NCBI GenBank assembly: GCA_963835735.1
Contig: CAWIGP010000004.1
Span: 116,479 to 180,478, forward strand
Direction of reading: 5' to 3'
Length of the DNA: 64,000 nucleotides
From: DASQMT01 sp963835735
GTDB lineage: Bacteria > Actinomycetota > Thermoleophilia > Solirubrobacterales > Solirubrobacteraceae
This document shows, piece by piece, positions 36,669-44,718 of the stretch (position 1 is the stretch's first letter; every line of letters starts with the position of its first letter). A program made the position numbers and the translations under genes. The notes beneath the pieces are model-generated. The model ran no database searches, was not told the origin of the DNA, and worked only from the letters and a program-made list of their open reading frames with translations.

Positions 36669-37397
36669 CTAGGTGACGGCGGCGGCCTGCGCCGAGCGCA
36701 GGCCATCGATCCCGTGCTGGGCAAGCGCGAGCAGGTCGTCGAGGTGCGCGCGAGAGAGCGGCGTGCGCTCGGCGGTCGCCTGCACCTCCAGCAGTCCGCC
36801 TTCGCCGGTCATCACCACGTTCGCGTCGACCTCGGCGGTGGAGTCCTCCCCGTAGTCGAGGTCGAGCAGCGGAGTGCCGTCGACGATCCCGCACGAGACC
36901 GCGGCAAGCGTCCCGGTCAGCGGGAGCGTCGTAAGCCGGCCGCTGTCGACCAGCCTGCGCAGCGCGAGCTCGAGCGCGACGTACCCACCCGTGATCGAGG
37001 CACAGCGCGTGCCACCGTCGGCGGTCAGCACGTCGCAGTCGATGTAGATCGTCCGCTCTCCCAGCGCCGCGAAGTCCACGACGCCGCGCAGCGAGCGGCC
37101 GATCAGGCGCTGGATCTCGACGGTGCGGCCGTCCGGCCGGCCCTTGCTCACGTCGCGCGGCTTGCGCTCCCCGGTCGACGCGGGCAGCATCCCGTACTCC
37201 GCCGTCACCCAGCCGCTGCCGCGTCCGGCCATCCAGCGCGGCACAGACTCCTGGATCGACGCCGTGCAGATCACGCGCGTCTCGCCGCAGGAGATCAGCG
37301 CGGACCCGGTCGCAGTCGCGACGAAGCCCGGCTCGATCGTCACGGGCCGCAGGTCGCTCGGGCCGCGACCGCCGCTGCGCTCGCGCGTGACCGTCAC
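36669..37397 (-). CDS. rph: Ribonuclease PH
   Basis: A phosphorolytic 3'-5' exonuclease that trims tRNA ends (242 aa). Signature blocks: SGGRGPSDLRPVTIEPGFVA, ALISCGETRVICTASIQESV, GWVTAEYGMLPASTGERKPR, RTIYIDCDVLTADGGTRCAS and LLDLDYGEDSTAEVDANVVM. The GTG start at 37397 overlaps the murI stop as GTGA; rdgB follows 7 nt after its stop. Confidence 0.96.
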   Translation of the reverse strand: MTVTRERSGGRGPSDLRPVTIEPGFVATATGSALISCGETRVICTASIQESVPRWMAGRGSGWVTAEYGMLPASTGERKPRDVSKGRPDGRTVEIQRLIGRSLRGVVDFAALGERTIYIDCDVLTADGGTRCASITGGYVALELALRRLVDSGRLTTLPLTGTLAAVSCGIVDGTPLLDLDYGEDSTAEVDANVVMTGEGGLLEVQATAERTPLSRAHLDDLLALAQHGIDGLRSAQAAAVT

Positions 37398-38257
37398 GCC
37401 GCCACCGCTCCGCCGACGCCGCCGCCGCCCAGTTGCACCCGCCCGACTTCGCCGAGCGGCAGCTGCAGGAAGCGCGTGCCCTGCGTCCGAAACGGTGCCG
37501 GCTCGCCGGTGCAGAGGAAGCCGTAGCTGCCCTCGCCCTCGCGCGGGCTGTCGAGGCCGCGCGTCCCGAGCACGTGCTCGACCTGGCGCGCCAGCGGCGC
37601 GCCGGACGTCACGATCGTGGCCTCCGGACCGAGCATGCGCTGGATGATCGGGCGCACGAGCGGATAGTGCGTGCAGCCGAGGATCACGGTGTCCACGCCG
37701 GCCTCGCGCAGCGGCGCGCAATGTCCGCGCACCTCCTCCACGAGCCGCTCGTCGATCGTCTCGGCCTCGATCCGCATCGCCAGGTCCCCGCACGGGACCG
37801 ACACGACCTCGACGAACGGGTCGATCGCCGCGATCGCCTCCGCATACGCGCCGGTCGCGACGGTGGCCGGCGTGCCGAGTACGCCGACCTTGCCCCGCCG
37901 GGTCGCCGCGACCGCCTGCACTGCGGCCGGCTGGACGACGCCCAGCACCTCGACGCCGAGCGTCGTCTGCATCAGCCGCTCGCGCAGCGCGGGCAGCGCC
38001 GCCGCCGTCGCAGAGTTACAGGCGACCACCAGCAGCTTGATCCGGCGCGCGAGCAGCTCCTCGACCACCTCGAGCGCGAACGCCTGCAGCTGCTCCGGCG
38101 CGCGCGACCCGTACGGCAGCCGCGCGGAGTCCGCGAGGTACAGATAGTCCTCGTGCGGGAGCCGCACCAGCAGCTCGTGCAGCACCGTGAGCCCGCCCAC
38201 GCCGGAGTCGAAGACCCCGACCGGTCGGCGGCGCACCTCCTCGGGGGCGACGGTCAT
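37394..38257 (-). CDS. murI: Glutamate racemase
   Basis: Supplies D-glutamate for peptidoglycan (287 aa). It has GVFDSGVGGLTVLHELLVRL, the first catalytic Cys in LLVVACNSATAAALPALRE and the second in VILGCTHYPLVRPIIQ. The ATG at 38257 gives MTVAPEEVRRRPVGVFDSG; an upstream in-frame codon exists but lies too far from the conserved core. It heads the murI-rph-rdgB-CDF run. Confidence 0.95.
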   Translation of the reverse strand: MTVAPEEVRRRPVGVFDSGVGGLTVLHELLVRLPHEDYLYLADSARLPYGSRAPEQLQAFALEVVEELLARRIKLLVVACNSATAAALPALRERLMQTTLGVEVLGVVQPAAVQAVAATRRGKVGVLGTPATVATGAYAEAIAAIDPFVEVVSVPCGDLAMRIEAETIDERLVEEVRGHCAPLREAGVDTVILGCTHYPLVRPIIQRMLGPEATIVTSGAPLARQVEHVLGTRGLDSPREGEGSYGFLCTGEPAPFRTQGTRFLQLPLGEVGRVQLGGGGVGGAVAA

Positions 38258-38329
38258 CGCCGCTGAGTCTGGCACGCGCGCCGCGAAGGGTCCGTCCAAG
38301 AACAGGCGTGCCGACTTCTTGGATGGGCC

Positions 38330-38557
38330 CTATTTGCCCTCGCCGACCGAGTCGATCGCGCCCTTGAGCTTCTTGATCACCGCCTCGGCGATCGTCGAGT
38401 CCTTCAAGCCGCCGCTCGCCTTCACCACACCCGCGAGGATCACCGCCACCAGGAGGATCAGCCCGACGTACTCGACCGTTCCCTGTCCGCGGACGTCGCC
38501 CGCCGCGCGCGCGAGCGCCGCGTGCGCTCTCCCCTGCCATGCGTAGAGCCTGTGCAC
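38330..38557 (-). CDS. Flp-type prepilin-like small protein
   Basis: A 75-residue protein with a short basic leader, then DVRGQGTVEYVGLILLVAVI and LAGVVKASGG. G-QGTVEYVGLILL resembles the Flp/TadE prepilin peptidase site: cleavage after Gly, Glu at +5, then a hydrophobic helix. The soluble tail is short (LKDSTIAEAVIKKLKGAIDS). No tad secretion genes adjoin, so assembly must depend on genes elsewhere. Start chosen at 38557. Confidence 0.7.
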   Translation of the reverse strand: MHRLYAWQGRAHAALARAAGDVRGQGTVEYVGLILLVAVILAGVVKASGGLKDSTIAEAVIKKLKGAIDSVGEGK

Positions 38558-38698
38558 TGCTCGACCTCCCGAATCGTCGCCGCCTCCGCCCGCTGTGTCG
38601 GCGGAGCCTGCGTCGATGCTGCGCGGCGCGACTGAACGCCTCCAGGCGTGTTCGGGTCAAGAGTGCGCCGACTTCGTCACGAAAGTACGCTCGCCTCG

Positions 38699-39697
38699 GT
38701 GCGCGCGCTCGTCGTGACGAACATGTGGCCGTCCGACGCCGCGCCACACCGCGGGATCTTCGTGCGCGATCAGGTCGAGGCGCTGCGACGGCGCGATGAC
38801 GTCGCCGTCGAGGTGTTCGCGTTCCCGCCCGGGCCGCGCGCGCTGCTGCGAGCCTGCGCGACGATCCGCCGCGCAACCCGCGGCAAGGAGTTCGACATCG
38901 TCCACGCGCACTTCGGTCTGTCCGCGCTGCCCGCGCTGGCGGCGCGCCGCGGCCCGGTCGTCGTGACGCTCCACGGCAACGATCTGTTCGTGCGGCGCTC
39001 GCGGCTCGTGACACGCGCGGCGCTGCCGTTCTGCGCGCTCCCGGCCGCCGTCTCGCGCGCGTTCAGCCGCAACCTGCCGGGCGCGGGCACGTCACGGCGC
39101 GTCGCCGTGCTGCCGGTCGGAATCGCGCTCGAGCGCTTCCGGGCGATCCCGCGCGCGGAGGCGCGGGCGCGCCTCGGGCTCGATCCCGCCGGCCCGTATC
39201 TGCTGTTCCCGCACGACCCGGCGCGGCCGCTCAAGCGCTTTGACCGCGCGCGCGAAGCGGCAGGAGACGTCCCGCTGCTCACGCTCGGGTCGGTCGCGCC
39301 GGACGAGGTCCCGTACTGGATCAACGCGGCCAACGCCGTGCTGGTGCCGTCGCAGGACGAGGGGTTCGGGCTGTCGGTGATCGAGGCGCTCGCGTGCGGC
39401 GTGCCGGCGTTCGGCACGCCCGTCGGGATCCATCCGGTCGCGCTCGATGGAGTTGACGGCGCATTCTGCGAGGCGTGGGACGCGGCGCGCTGGCGGGCCG
39501 CGCTCGCCCCGGTCCTCGAGGCGGCCGACCCGCGCGTGGATGGCCGCGCGCGCGCCGAGCTGTTCTCCGCCGACCGCATGGCCGATCGCGTGGTCGAGGC
39601 GTGGCGCGCTGTGATCGGCGCGAGCGGGGCGGACCGGCGCCCCGCCTATACTCGGCGCTTCGAGCGCATCGGCGACCGCGCTCCCGACCGACAATGA
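38699..39697 (+). CDS. Glycosyltransferase family 4 protein
   Basis: A retaining GT-B enzyme of 332 residues from the GTG at 38699. N-terminal acceptor half: VRALVVTNMWPSDAAPHRGI, DIVHAHFGLSALPALAARRG, VVVTLHGNDLFVRRSR. Donor half: AVLPVGIALERFRAIPRAEA, YLLFPHDPARPLKRFDRARE, and the E-x7-E block in SQDEGFGLSVIEALACGVPA. It overlaps the next gene's ATG as ATGA. Substrate unknown. Confidence 0.9.
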   Translation: MRALVVTNMWPSDAAPHRGIFVRDQVEALRRRDDVAVEVFAFPPGPRALLRACATIRRATRGKEFDIVHAHFGLSALPALAARRGPVVVTLHGNDLFVRRSRLVTRAALPFCALPAAVSRAFSRNLPGAGTSRRVAVLPVGIALERFRAIPRAEARARLGLDPAGPYLLFPHDPARPLKRFDRAREAAGDVPLLTLGSVAPDEVPYWINAANAVLVPSQDEGFGLSVIEALACGVPAFGTPVGIHPVALDGVDGAFCEAWDAARWRAALAPVLEAADPRVDGRARAELFSADRMADRVVEAWRAVIGASGADRRPAYTRRFERIGDRAPDRQ

Positions 39698-40965
39698 GCG
39701 GACTCCTGCGACGCATCAAGCGCTCGCGCCCCGCCGAAGCCGGCGAGCCCACTCCAGAGGGCCGGGCCGCCGACGTGGAGGGGGGCGCGGCCACCACGGC
39801 CGAGACGCCGCCCACGGCGCCTCTGGGAACCGCTGCAGACACAACGTTCGGGCGCGCCGCAGGAGACACCCTCTGCTGCCGAGCCGGCGCCCCCGGTGAC
39901 CGGCGACGCGACGGGAACGAGCAGCCCGCCCGCCGCCGCGCCGAAGCGCTGGCGCCCGTTCCGCAGGCGTAGTGAGCAGCCGCCCGCGAATGCGCCGGCT
40001 CCGGCACCCGTCCTGCTCGCCGATCCGAGCGTCCCCGCGGGCGTCGATCCCGCGGAAGCGCCGATGCGCCCGCCCGCCGGACGCCGCGGCCGGCTCCGCC
40101 GCCGCCTGCGCTACCTGCGCCGTGCGCGCGAGCTGATGCTGCGAGACATCGGCGGCCTGCTGTACGAGATCCACCGCACGGGCGGCGGGAACGTGGATGC
40201 GCACTCGACCGTCGTCGGCGCGAAGGTGCAGCGGATCGCGGGAGTGGACGCGGAGGCACGGGCGCTCGAGACGGCACTCGGGGCTCCGCGTGGCGAGACC
40301 GCGGTGTTCGAGCCCGGCGTCGGCGGCACGTGCGCCACCTGCGGCGAGCTGTACGGGAGCAACGCCCGGTTCTGCTCCAACTGCGGCACGCCGATCGGCG
40401 CCGTCGCCGCGCCGAAACCGCCCGAGACCGCTGAGCAAGTGGTGGCCGAGCCCGCGCGCCGCGCGTTCTGGCGGCGAGCGGCACGGCCCGTCGCGCCGAG
40501 CGAAGACACCGCCGTGATGGACGCCGCAGAGGGTTCCACCAGCCACGAGGCCGCGCGGGCGGGCGACGAGGCAGCGTCGGGCGGCCACGAGGACTGCGCG
40601 GGCGGGCGACGAGGCGGCCGTCGGCACCGCGCGGCGCGTCGGGCGGCGACGAGGCCGCGCGGGGCGGCGACGAGGTGGCCGCCGGCACAAGCGACGATGC
40701 CGCGTCCGGCGGTGACGACGCCGCCGCGGCCGAGACCACGAAGCGTGGCGACGAGGCGACTGCGGCCACTCCGCGCGACGAGGCTGAGGCGGCGGGCGAC
40801 GAGCCGAGACAGGTGCCCGGCGAGACCCCCGCCGACGAGGCGCGGGCCGAAGGCGCCGAGCCGCGCAATCCCTACTCCGGCCTGCGCAACGGCCGTCCCG
40901 AAGCGGAGCGCAATCCGCCCGGGCTCTCGTCCGGCGACCCGCTCGTGAGCAGGGAGCGGTCGTGA
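39694..40965 (+). CDS. Zinc-ribbon protein with acidic/Ala-rich repeat tail (frameshifted)
   Basis: The intended product is about 423 residues. The start MSGLLRRIKRSRPAEAGEPT overlaps the GT4 stop. A frameshift near 39855 changes frame. The next frame carries RRRLRYLRRARELMLRDIGG, a conserved helix, and then the zinc ribbon TCATCGELYGSNARFCSNCG (C-x2-C, then C-x2-C). Near 40610 it shifts again; the tail is Gly-Asp-Glu-Ala repeats (GGDDAAAAETTKRGDEATAA) ending LVSRERS at 40965. The total of 1,272 nt is a multiple of three, so the shifts compensate. Function unknown. Confidence 0.7.
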
Positions 40966-41648
40966 GCGAGGTCCAGACCCCGCCGCCGGAACAGCAGCCG
41001 ACCGGCCGCCGGTGCCCTCGCTGCGGCGCGCCGATGACCGAAGAGCAGGAGTGGTGCCTGGCATGTGGTGCCGCCGTCGGGACGCGGGTGGTCGCCGCGC
41101 CGGGCTGGCGCGGGCCGATCGTGCTCGCCGGCGTGATCGCCGTGTTGGCCGCGATCGCGGTCGCCGTCGCGATCATCCAGCTCGCCGACGACACCGACCA
41201 GGTCGCGCAGAACCCGGCCCCCACGGCAACCGCGCCGGCCCCGACCCCGGCTCCGACCGTCGCACCGGACGCAAGCACCCTGACGCCCGACCCGACGCTC
41301 CCTGAGGCGAGCGGTCAGGAGTCGCCCGAGCCCACGACCACTCCGGAGGCCACGACCACCCCGGACTCCGCCAGCGCAGACATCGCGTCCTGGCCCTCCG
41401 GCCAGTCCGGCTGGACGGTCGTGCTCGCCTCCAAGTCGAGCGAGTCCGAGGCCAACTCCAACGCGGAGCAGTTCGTCAGCGACGGGATCTCCGACGTCGG
41501 CGTCCTGAACTCCGACGACTTCTCCTCGCTGCAGCCCGGCTTCTGGGTCGTCTACTCCGGCCAGTACGACAGCCAGTCCGAGGCCAGCGACGCGCTCGAC
41601 GGCATCGACGCCCAGGACGCCTACATCCGCCGTATCGTCCCGAACTGA
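40962..41648 (+). CDS. Membrane protein with N-terminal zinc ribbon and C-terminal SPOR-like domain
   Basis: 228 residues from a GTG (GTGA overlap with the previous stop). The zinc ribbon RCPRCGAPMTEEQEWCLACG is at residues ~17-36, with a transmembrane helix at residues ~50-73 (IVLAGVIAVLAAIAVAVAII). A Thr/Pro/Ala-rich extracellular linker follows, then a final ~75 residues of SPOR-like layout: GWTVVLASKSSESEANSNAE, then DFSSLQPGFWVVYSGQYDSQ and DAQDAYIRRIV. SPOR domains bind denuded peptidoglycan at division sites. The stop overlaps the convergent HDAC-like gene by 28 nt. Confidence 0.8.
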   Translation: MSEVQTPPPEQQPTGRRCPRCGAPMTEEQEWCLACGAAVGTRVVAAPGWRGPIVLAGVIAVLAAIAVAVAIIQLADDTDQVAQNPAPTATAPAPTPAPTVAPDASTLTPDPTLPEASGQESPEPTTTPEATTTPDSASADIASWPSGQSGWTVVLASKSSESEANSNAEQFVSDGISDVGVLNSDDFSSLQPGFWVVYSGQYDSQSEASDALDGIDAQDAYIRRIVPN

Positions 41649-42652
41649 GCCGGCCACCAGCGTGTCAGCCGCTCCCCCGCGTCGGCGGCGAGCGGATGCA
41701 CGGCCAGCTCCGCCGGTGCGGGAACTTCCGCCGCGCCCAGCACCGGCACCAGCGCTGCCATGGACGCCGCCAGCGCATCGACCGCATAGCCGCCCTCGAG
41801 CACCAGCCCGATCGGCGCGCCGACGTCGGCGCACGCCCGGCGCAGCGTTCCCGTCATCCCCGCGAACCCGGCCTCGGTGAGCGTGCATGACGCGAGCGGA
41901 TCGGCTCGGTGCGCGTCGAAGCCGGCCGAGACGAGCACCAGCTCCGGCTCCCAGCCGCCGATCAGCGGCGCCACGACGTGCTCGACCAGCGAGCCGTGCA
42001 CGTCGTTGCCGGATCCGCCCGGCACCGGCATGTTGACCGTGAAGCCCTCCCCCGCGCCCGAGCCCACGTCGACCGCCGGCCCCGTGCCCGGGTACAGCGG
42101 CCACTCGTGGATCGAGCAGAACAGGACCGAGGGATCGGCGTGGAAGCTGTCGTTCGTCCCGTTGCCGTGGTGCACGTCCCAGTCGAGGATCAGCACCCGC
42201 TCGACCCCGTGCGCGGCCCGTGCGTGGGCCGCCGCCAGCGCGACATTGTTGAAGAAGCAGAAGCCCATCGCGCGCGCCGGCTCGGCGTGATGCCCGGGCG
42301 GGCGCTGAGCGGAGACGCCGCACGGCTCGCCGTCGACGAGCAGCGCGTCGACCAGCGCAATCGCGCCTCCCGCCGACCGCAACGCCGCCTCGAACGTGCC
42401 CGCGACGGCGCTCGTGTCCATGTCGATCATCCCGCCGCCGCGCGCCGACAGGTCGGCGATGAAGTCCACGTACGCGAGCGGATGCACGCGCGAGAGCTGG
42501 TCGCGCGTCGCCCGAGGGGCCTGCACGCGCTCCCATCCGAACCAGTCGTGGCGCTCCATCTCGGCCTCGAGCCCGACGATCCGCGCCGGCCGCTCCGGGT
42601 GCCCGGGCACATCGTGTGCGAGGCCGGCGTCGTGGCGGAACCAGGGCGGCAC
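41621..42652 (-). CDS. Histone-deacetylase-superfamily amidohydrolase
   Basis: A zinc hydrolase acting on acetylated amines (acetoin-utilisation/acetylpolyamine amidohydrolase relatives), 343 aa from GTG 42652. It has RHDAGLAHDVPGHPERPARI, RPPGHHAEPARAMGFCFFNN with the His pair, ILDWDVHHGNGTNDSFHADP with Asp/His zinc ligands, and LVSAGFDAHRADPLASCTLT with the second Asp ligand. All metal and catalytic residues are present. The GTG start is supported by a TACGGT -10 box exactly 7 nt upstream (leaderless mRNA). Confidence 0.92.
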   Translation of the reverse strand: MPPWFRHDAGLAHDVPGHPERPARIVGLEAEMERHDWFGWERVQAPRATRDQLSRVHPLAYVDFIADLSARGGGMIDMDTSAVAGTFEAALRSAGGAIALVDALLVDGEPCGVSAQRPPGHHAEPARAMGFCFFNNVALAAAHARAAHGVERVLILDWDVHHGNGTNDSFHADPSVLFCSIHEWPLYPGTGPAVDVGSGAGEGFTVNMPVPGGSGNDVHGSLVEHVVAPLIGGWEPELVLVSAGFDAHRADPLASCTLTEAGFAGMTGTLRRACADVGAPIGLVLEGGYAVDALAASMAALVPVLGAAEVPAPAELAVHPLAADAGERLTRWWPAQFGTIRRM

Positions 42653-42658
42653 CCCCGG

Positions 42659-42665
42659 TACCGTA
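42659..42665. promoter_or_regulatory. Symmetric divergent leaderless promoter
   Basis: TACCGTA reads as TACCGT on the plus strand and TACGGT on the minus strand; both fit the TANNNT -10 box. Exactly 7 nt separate each box from a GTG: 42672 (nadB, plus) and 42652 (HDAC-like, minus). Two leaderless genes would thus share five of six -10 bases, so RNA polymerase could only serve one direction at a time. The 19-bp gap leaves no room for ribosome sites. Confidence 0.7.
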
Positions 42666-42671
42666 CCCGCC

Positions 42672-44120
42672 GTGCAGCAGCCCCCGAGCGATCTGGCCGT
42701 GGTCGGCGCCGGGGCCGCTGGGCTGTTCGCGTCGCTCACCGCCGCCCGCGCGGGGGCCCGCGTCACCCTCGTCTCCGCGCGCCCGTTGGCCGAGACGGCG
42801 TCGTACTGGGCGCAGGGCGGGCTGGCCGCCGCGCTGTCGGTCGACGACTCTCCCGCGCAGCACCTGCGGGACACGGTCGCCGCCGGCCGCGGACTCGTGC
42901 GCCGCTCCGCCGCTGAGGTGCTGACGGCGGAGGCGCCGGCGCGGTTCGAGGACCTGGAGGCGCTCGGTGTCCGCTTCGACGCGGATCGTCACGGCAACCT
43001 CGCGCTGGGGCTGGAGGGCGGCCACGGCATCCGCCGCGTCGTGCACGCCGGCGGCAGCGCGACCGGGCGCCGGATCCTGCGCCAGCTGTCCGCCGACGTC
43101 GTCGAGGAGGCGCAGATCGACGTGCTGGAGGGCCGCAGGGCGCGCGCGCTGCTGAGCGACGACGGGCGCGTATCCGGCGTCGCATGCGACGACGGCCGAA
43201 CGGTCGCGGCGCGCGCCGTGATCCTCGCCTCGGGCGGCGCCGCCGCTCTGTGGTCGCGCACCACGAACCCGCCCGGCTCCTACGGCTCCGGGCTGCTGCT
43301 CGCCCGCGCCGCCGGGGCCGAGCTGGCCGACCTCGAGTTCGTGCAGTTCCACCCGACCGCGGTCGTCGGCATTCCCGGCCGGGAGGGATTCCTCGTCACC
43401 GAGGCCGTACGCGGCGAGGGCGCGACGCTGCACGACGCCGCCGGCGAACGGTTCGTCGACGAGCTGCAGCCGCGCGACGCCGTGGCCCGCGCGATCCACC
43501 GGCTGCTGGTCGAGCGGGACGAGCGCGCCGTCTACCTGGACATGACCGCGATCGACCCCGCGCGCTTCCCCAACGTGGTCGAGTCGCTGCGCGAGGCGGG
43601 CCACGACCCCGCCACGGAGCGCATCCCGGTCTCGCCCGCCAGCCACTACGTGATGGGCGGGATCGTGAGCGACCTGCACGGCCGCAGCACCGTCGCCGGG
43701 CTATACGCGGTCGGGGAGTGCGCCTGCACCGGGCTGCACGGCGCGAACCGGCTGGCGTCGAACTCGCTCTCGGAGTGCTTCGTATTCGGCCGGCGAGCGG
43801 CGCTGGCCGGACTGGACGAGCCCCTCCCCCACTGCACGCCCACTGCGCCGGACAGCGACCTCGCGCCGCCGCCGTCGCGCGAGTCCCGGCACGCGATGTG
43901 GCGCGACGCCGGGCTCGAGCGGTCGGCGGAGGGGTTGGAGAGGCTGCTCGACGACCCGCACCCGCTCGCCCGCCTAGTGGCCGCATCGGCGCTGGCGCGG
44001 GAGGAGAGCCGCGGCGCGCATGCGCGATCGGACTTCCCCGCGACCGACCCCGAGCTCGACGAGCGCCACAGCGTGATCGCGCCCGGCGCGTCGACGTCGA
44101 AGTTCGTCAAGTGGACGTGA
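42672..44120 (+). CDS. nadB: L-aspartate oxidase
   Basis: An FAD enzyme oxidising L-aspartate to iminoaspartate in NAD synthesis (482 aa). The dinucleotide fold is LAVVGAGAAGLFASLTAARA. Family blocks are SYWAQGGLAAALS, EFVQFHPTAVVGIPGREGFL, and SHYVMGGIVSDLHGRSTVAG with GECACTGLHGANRLASNSLS. The C-terminus is somewhat shorter than in E. coli NadB. nadA and nadC are not nearby. The GTG start is supported by the leaderless promoter geometry. Confidence 0.93.
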   Translation: MQQPPSDLAVVGAGAAGLFASLTAARAGARVTLVSARPLAETASYWAQGGLAAALSVDDSPAQHLRDTVAAGRGLVRRSAAEVLTAEAPARFEDLEALGVRFDADRHGNLALGLEGGHGIRRVVHAGGSATGRRILRQLSADVVEEAQIDVLEGRRARALLSDDGRVSGVACDDGRTVAARAVILASGGAAALWSRTTNPPGSYGSGLLLARAAGAELADLEFVQFHPTAVVGIPGREGFLVTEAVRGEGATLHDAAGERFVDELQPRDAVARAIHRLLVERDERAVYLDMTAIDPARFPNVVESLREAGHDPATERIPVSPASHYVMGGIVSDLHGRSTVAGLYAVGECACTGLHGANRLASNSLSECFVFGRRAALAGLDEPLPHCTPTAPDSDLAPPPSRESRHAMWRDAGLERSAEGLERLLDDPHPLARLVAASALAREESRGAHARSDFPATDPELDERHSVIAPGASTSKFVKWT

Positions 44121-44139
44121 GCGTTCGGAGCTTAACGTC

Positions 44140-44240
44140 AACTCAACATCGCTGGCGTTCCGGACTTCACGGGGCCGCGCAAACCTGCCCGCAGGAGGTC
44201 GGATGACCTGAGGGCGTCGGCCTCCTTGGAGCCGACACCA
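44140..44240 (+). ncRNA. Possible structured leader RNA
   Basis: The 131-bp gap between nadB and the next gene can fold into three successive hairpins: CCTGC-CC-GCAGG (44184-44195), GGTC-GGAT-GACC (44197-44208) and GTCGGC...GCCGAC with inner TCC/GGA (44216-44236). The last ends ~15 nt before the start codon. GCGCAAACC and GAGGGCG occur as unpaired blocks. No known riboswitch consensus fits fully. Chance pairing in GC-rich DNA is a real alternative. Confidence 0.35.
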
Positions 44241-44251
44241 GGGGGAATGCC

Positions 44252-44680
44252 ATGTACCAGATCAGCCGCTCCATATACAGGGAGCTGGAGGGTCAGATCA
44301 TCGAGGACCGCCAGTGGTGCGACGGTCCGAGCAATCACGAGCGCGTGCTGCGCGCGTGCGAGGCGGCGGTGCACCGCCTGACCACCGACCGGCACTACTT
44401 CGCCCGCCCGTCGCGTACGCTGTTCAACGACATCCGTGCGTACTTCCCGATGTCGGCGCAGCTGCACGTGTTCCGCGTCGTCGACCGCTATCTGAGCTTC
44501 GCGAGTGACTATCTCGCGGCGCGCCCGGCGGCAGCGATGGAGCTGACCGGGAAGAAGCTCGACTGCCGCGCGACGACGCGCAGGGGTACGCCGTGCCAGC
44601 GCATGCCGCTGCCGCAAAACGGCTACTGCCCGTCGCATCAGCACCTGGCAGAGACGGAAGAGGTCCTCGCCGCCGCCTGA
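44252..44680 (+). CDS. Hypothetical protein with Cys/His C-terminal motif
   Basis: 142 residues: MYQISRSIYRELEGQIIEDR at the start, a helical core (VLRACEAAVHRLTTDRHYFA), and a terminal DCRATTRRGTPCQRMPLPQN followed by GYCPSHQHL. The spacing C-x8-C-x9-C-x2-H suggests a small zinc site (C-x-R-x(n)-GTPCxR-x(n)-GYCxxH). Such tails occur in DNA-associated actinobacterial proteins; the core is not recognised. AGGGGGA upstream is a good ribosome site. Confidence 0.7.
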   Translation: MYQISRSIYRELEGQIIEDRQWCDGPSNHERVLRACEAAVHRLTTDRHYFARPSRTLFNDIRAYFPMSAQLHVFRVVDRYLSFASDYLAARPAAAMELTGKKLDCRATTRRGTPCQRMPLPQNGYCPSHQHLAETEEVLAAA

Positions 44681-44718
44681 GCGCCGGCGCTCCGGCCTGA
44701 GCGCATATCGTCCGGCGC

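Noticed and set aside
38016..43679. Very long antisense open frames, including one of 935 codons at 40872-43679
   Set aside because: They run opposite well-supported genes (zinc-ribbon proteins, HDAC-family, nadB), have no family motifs and follow from high third-position GC.
44140..44240. c-di-GMP (GEMM-I) riboswitch
   Set aside because: GCAAACC is present, but the second conserved block (GGACGCAAAGCC) is missing, so the class cannot be assigned.
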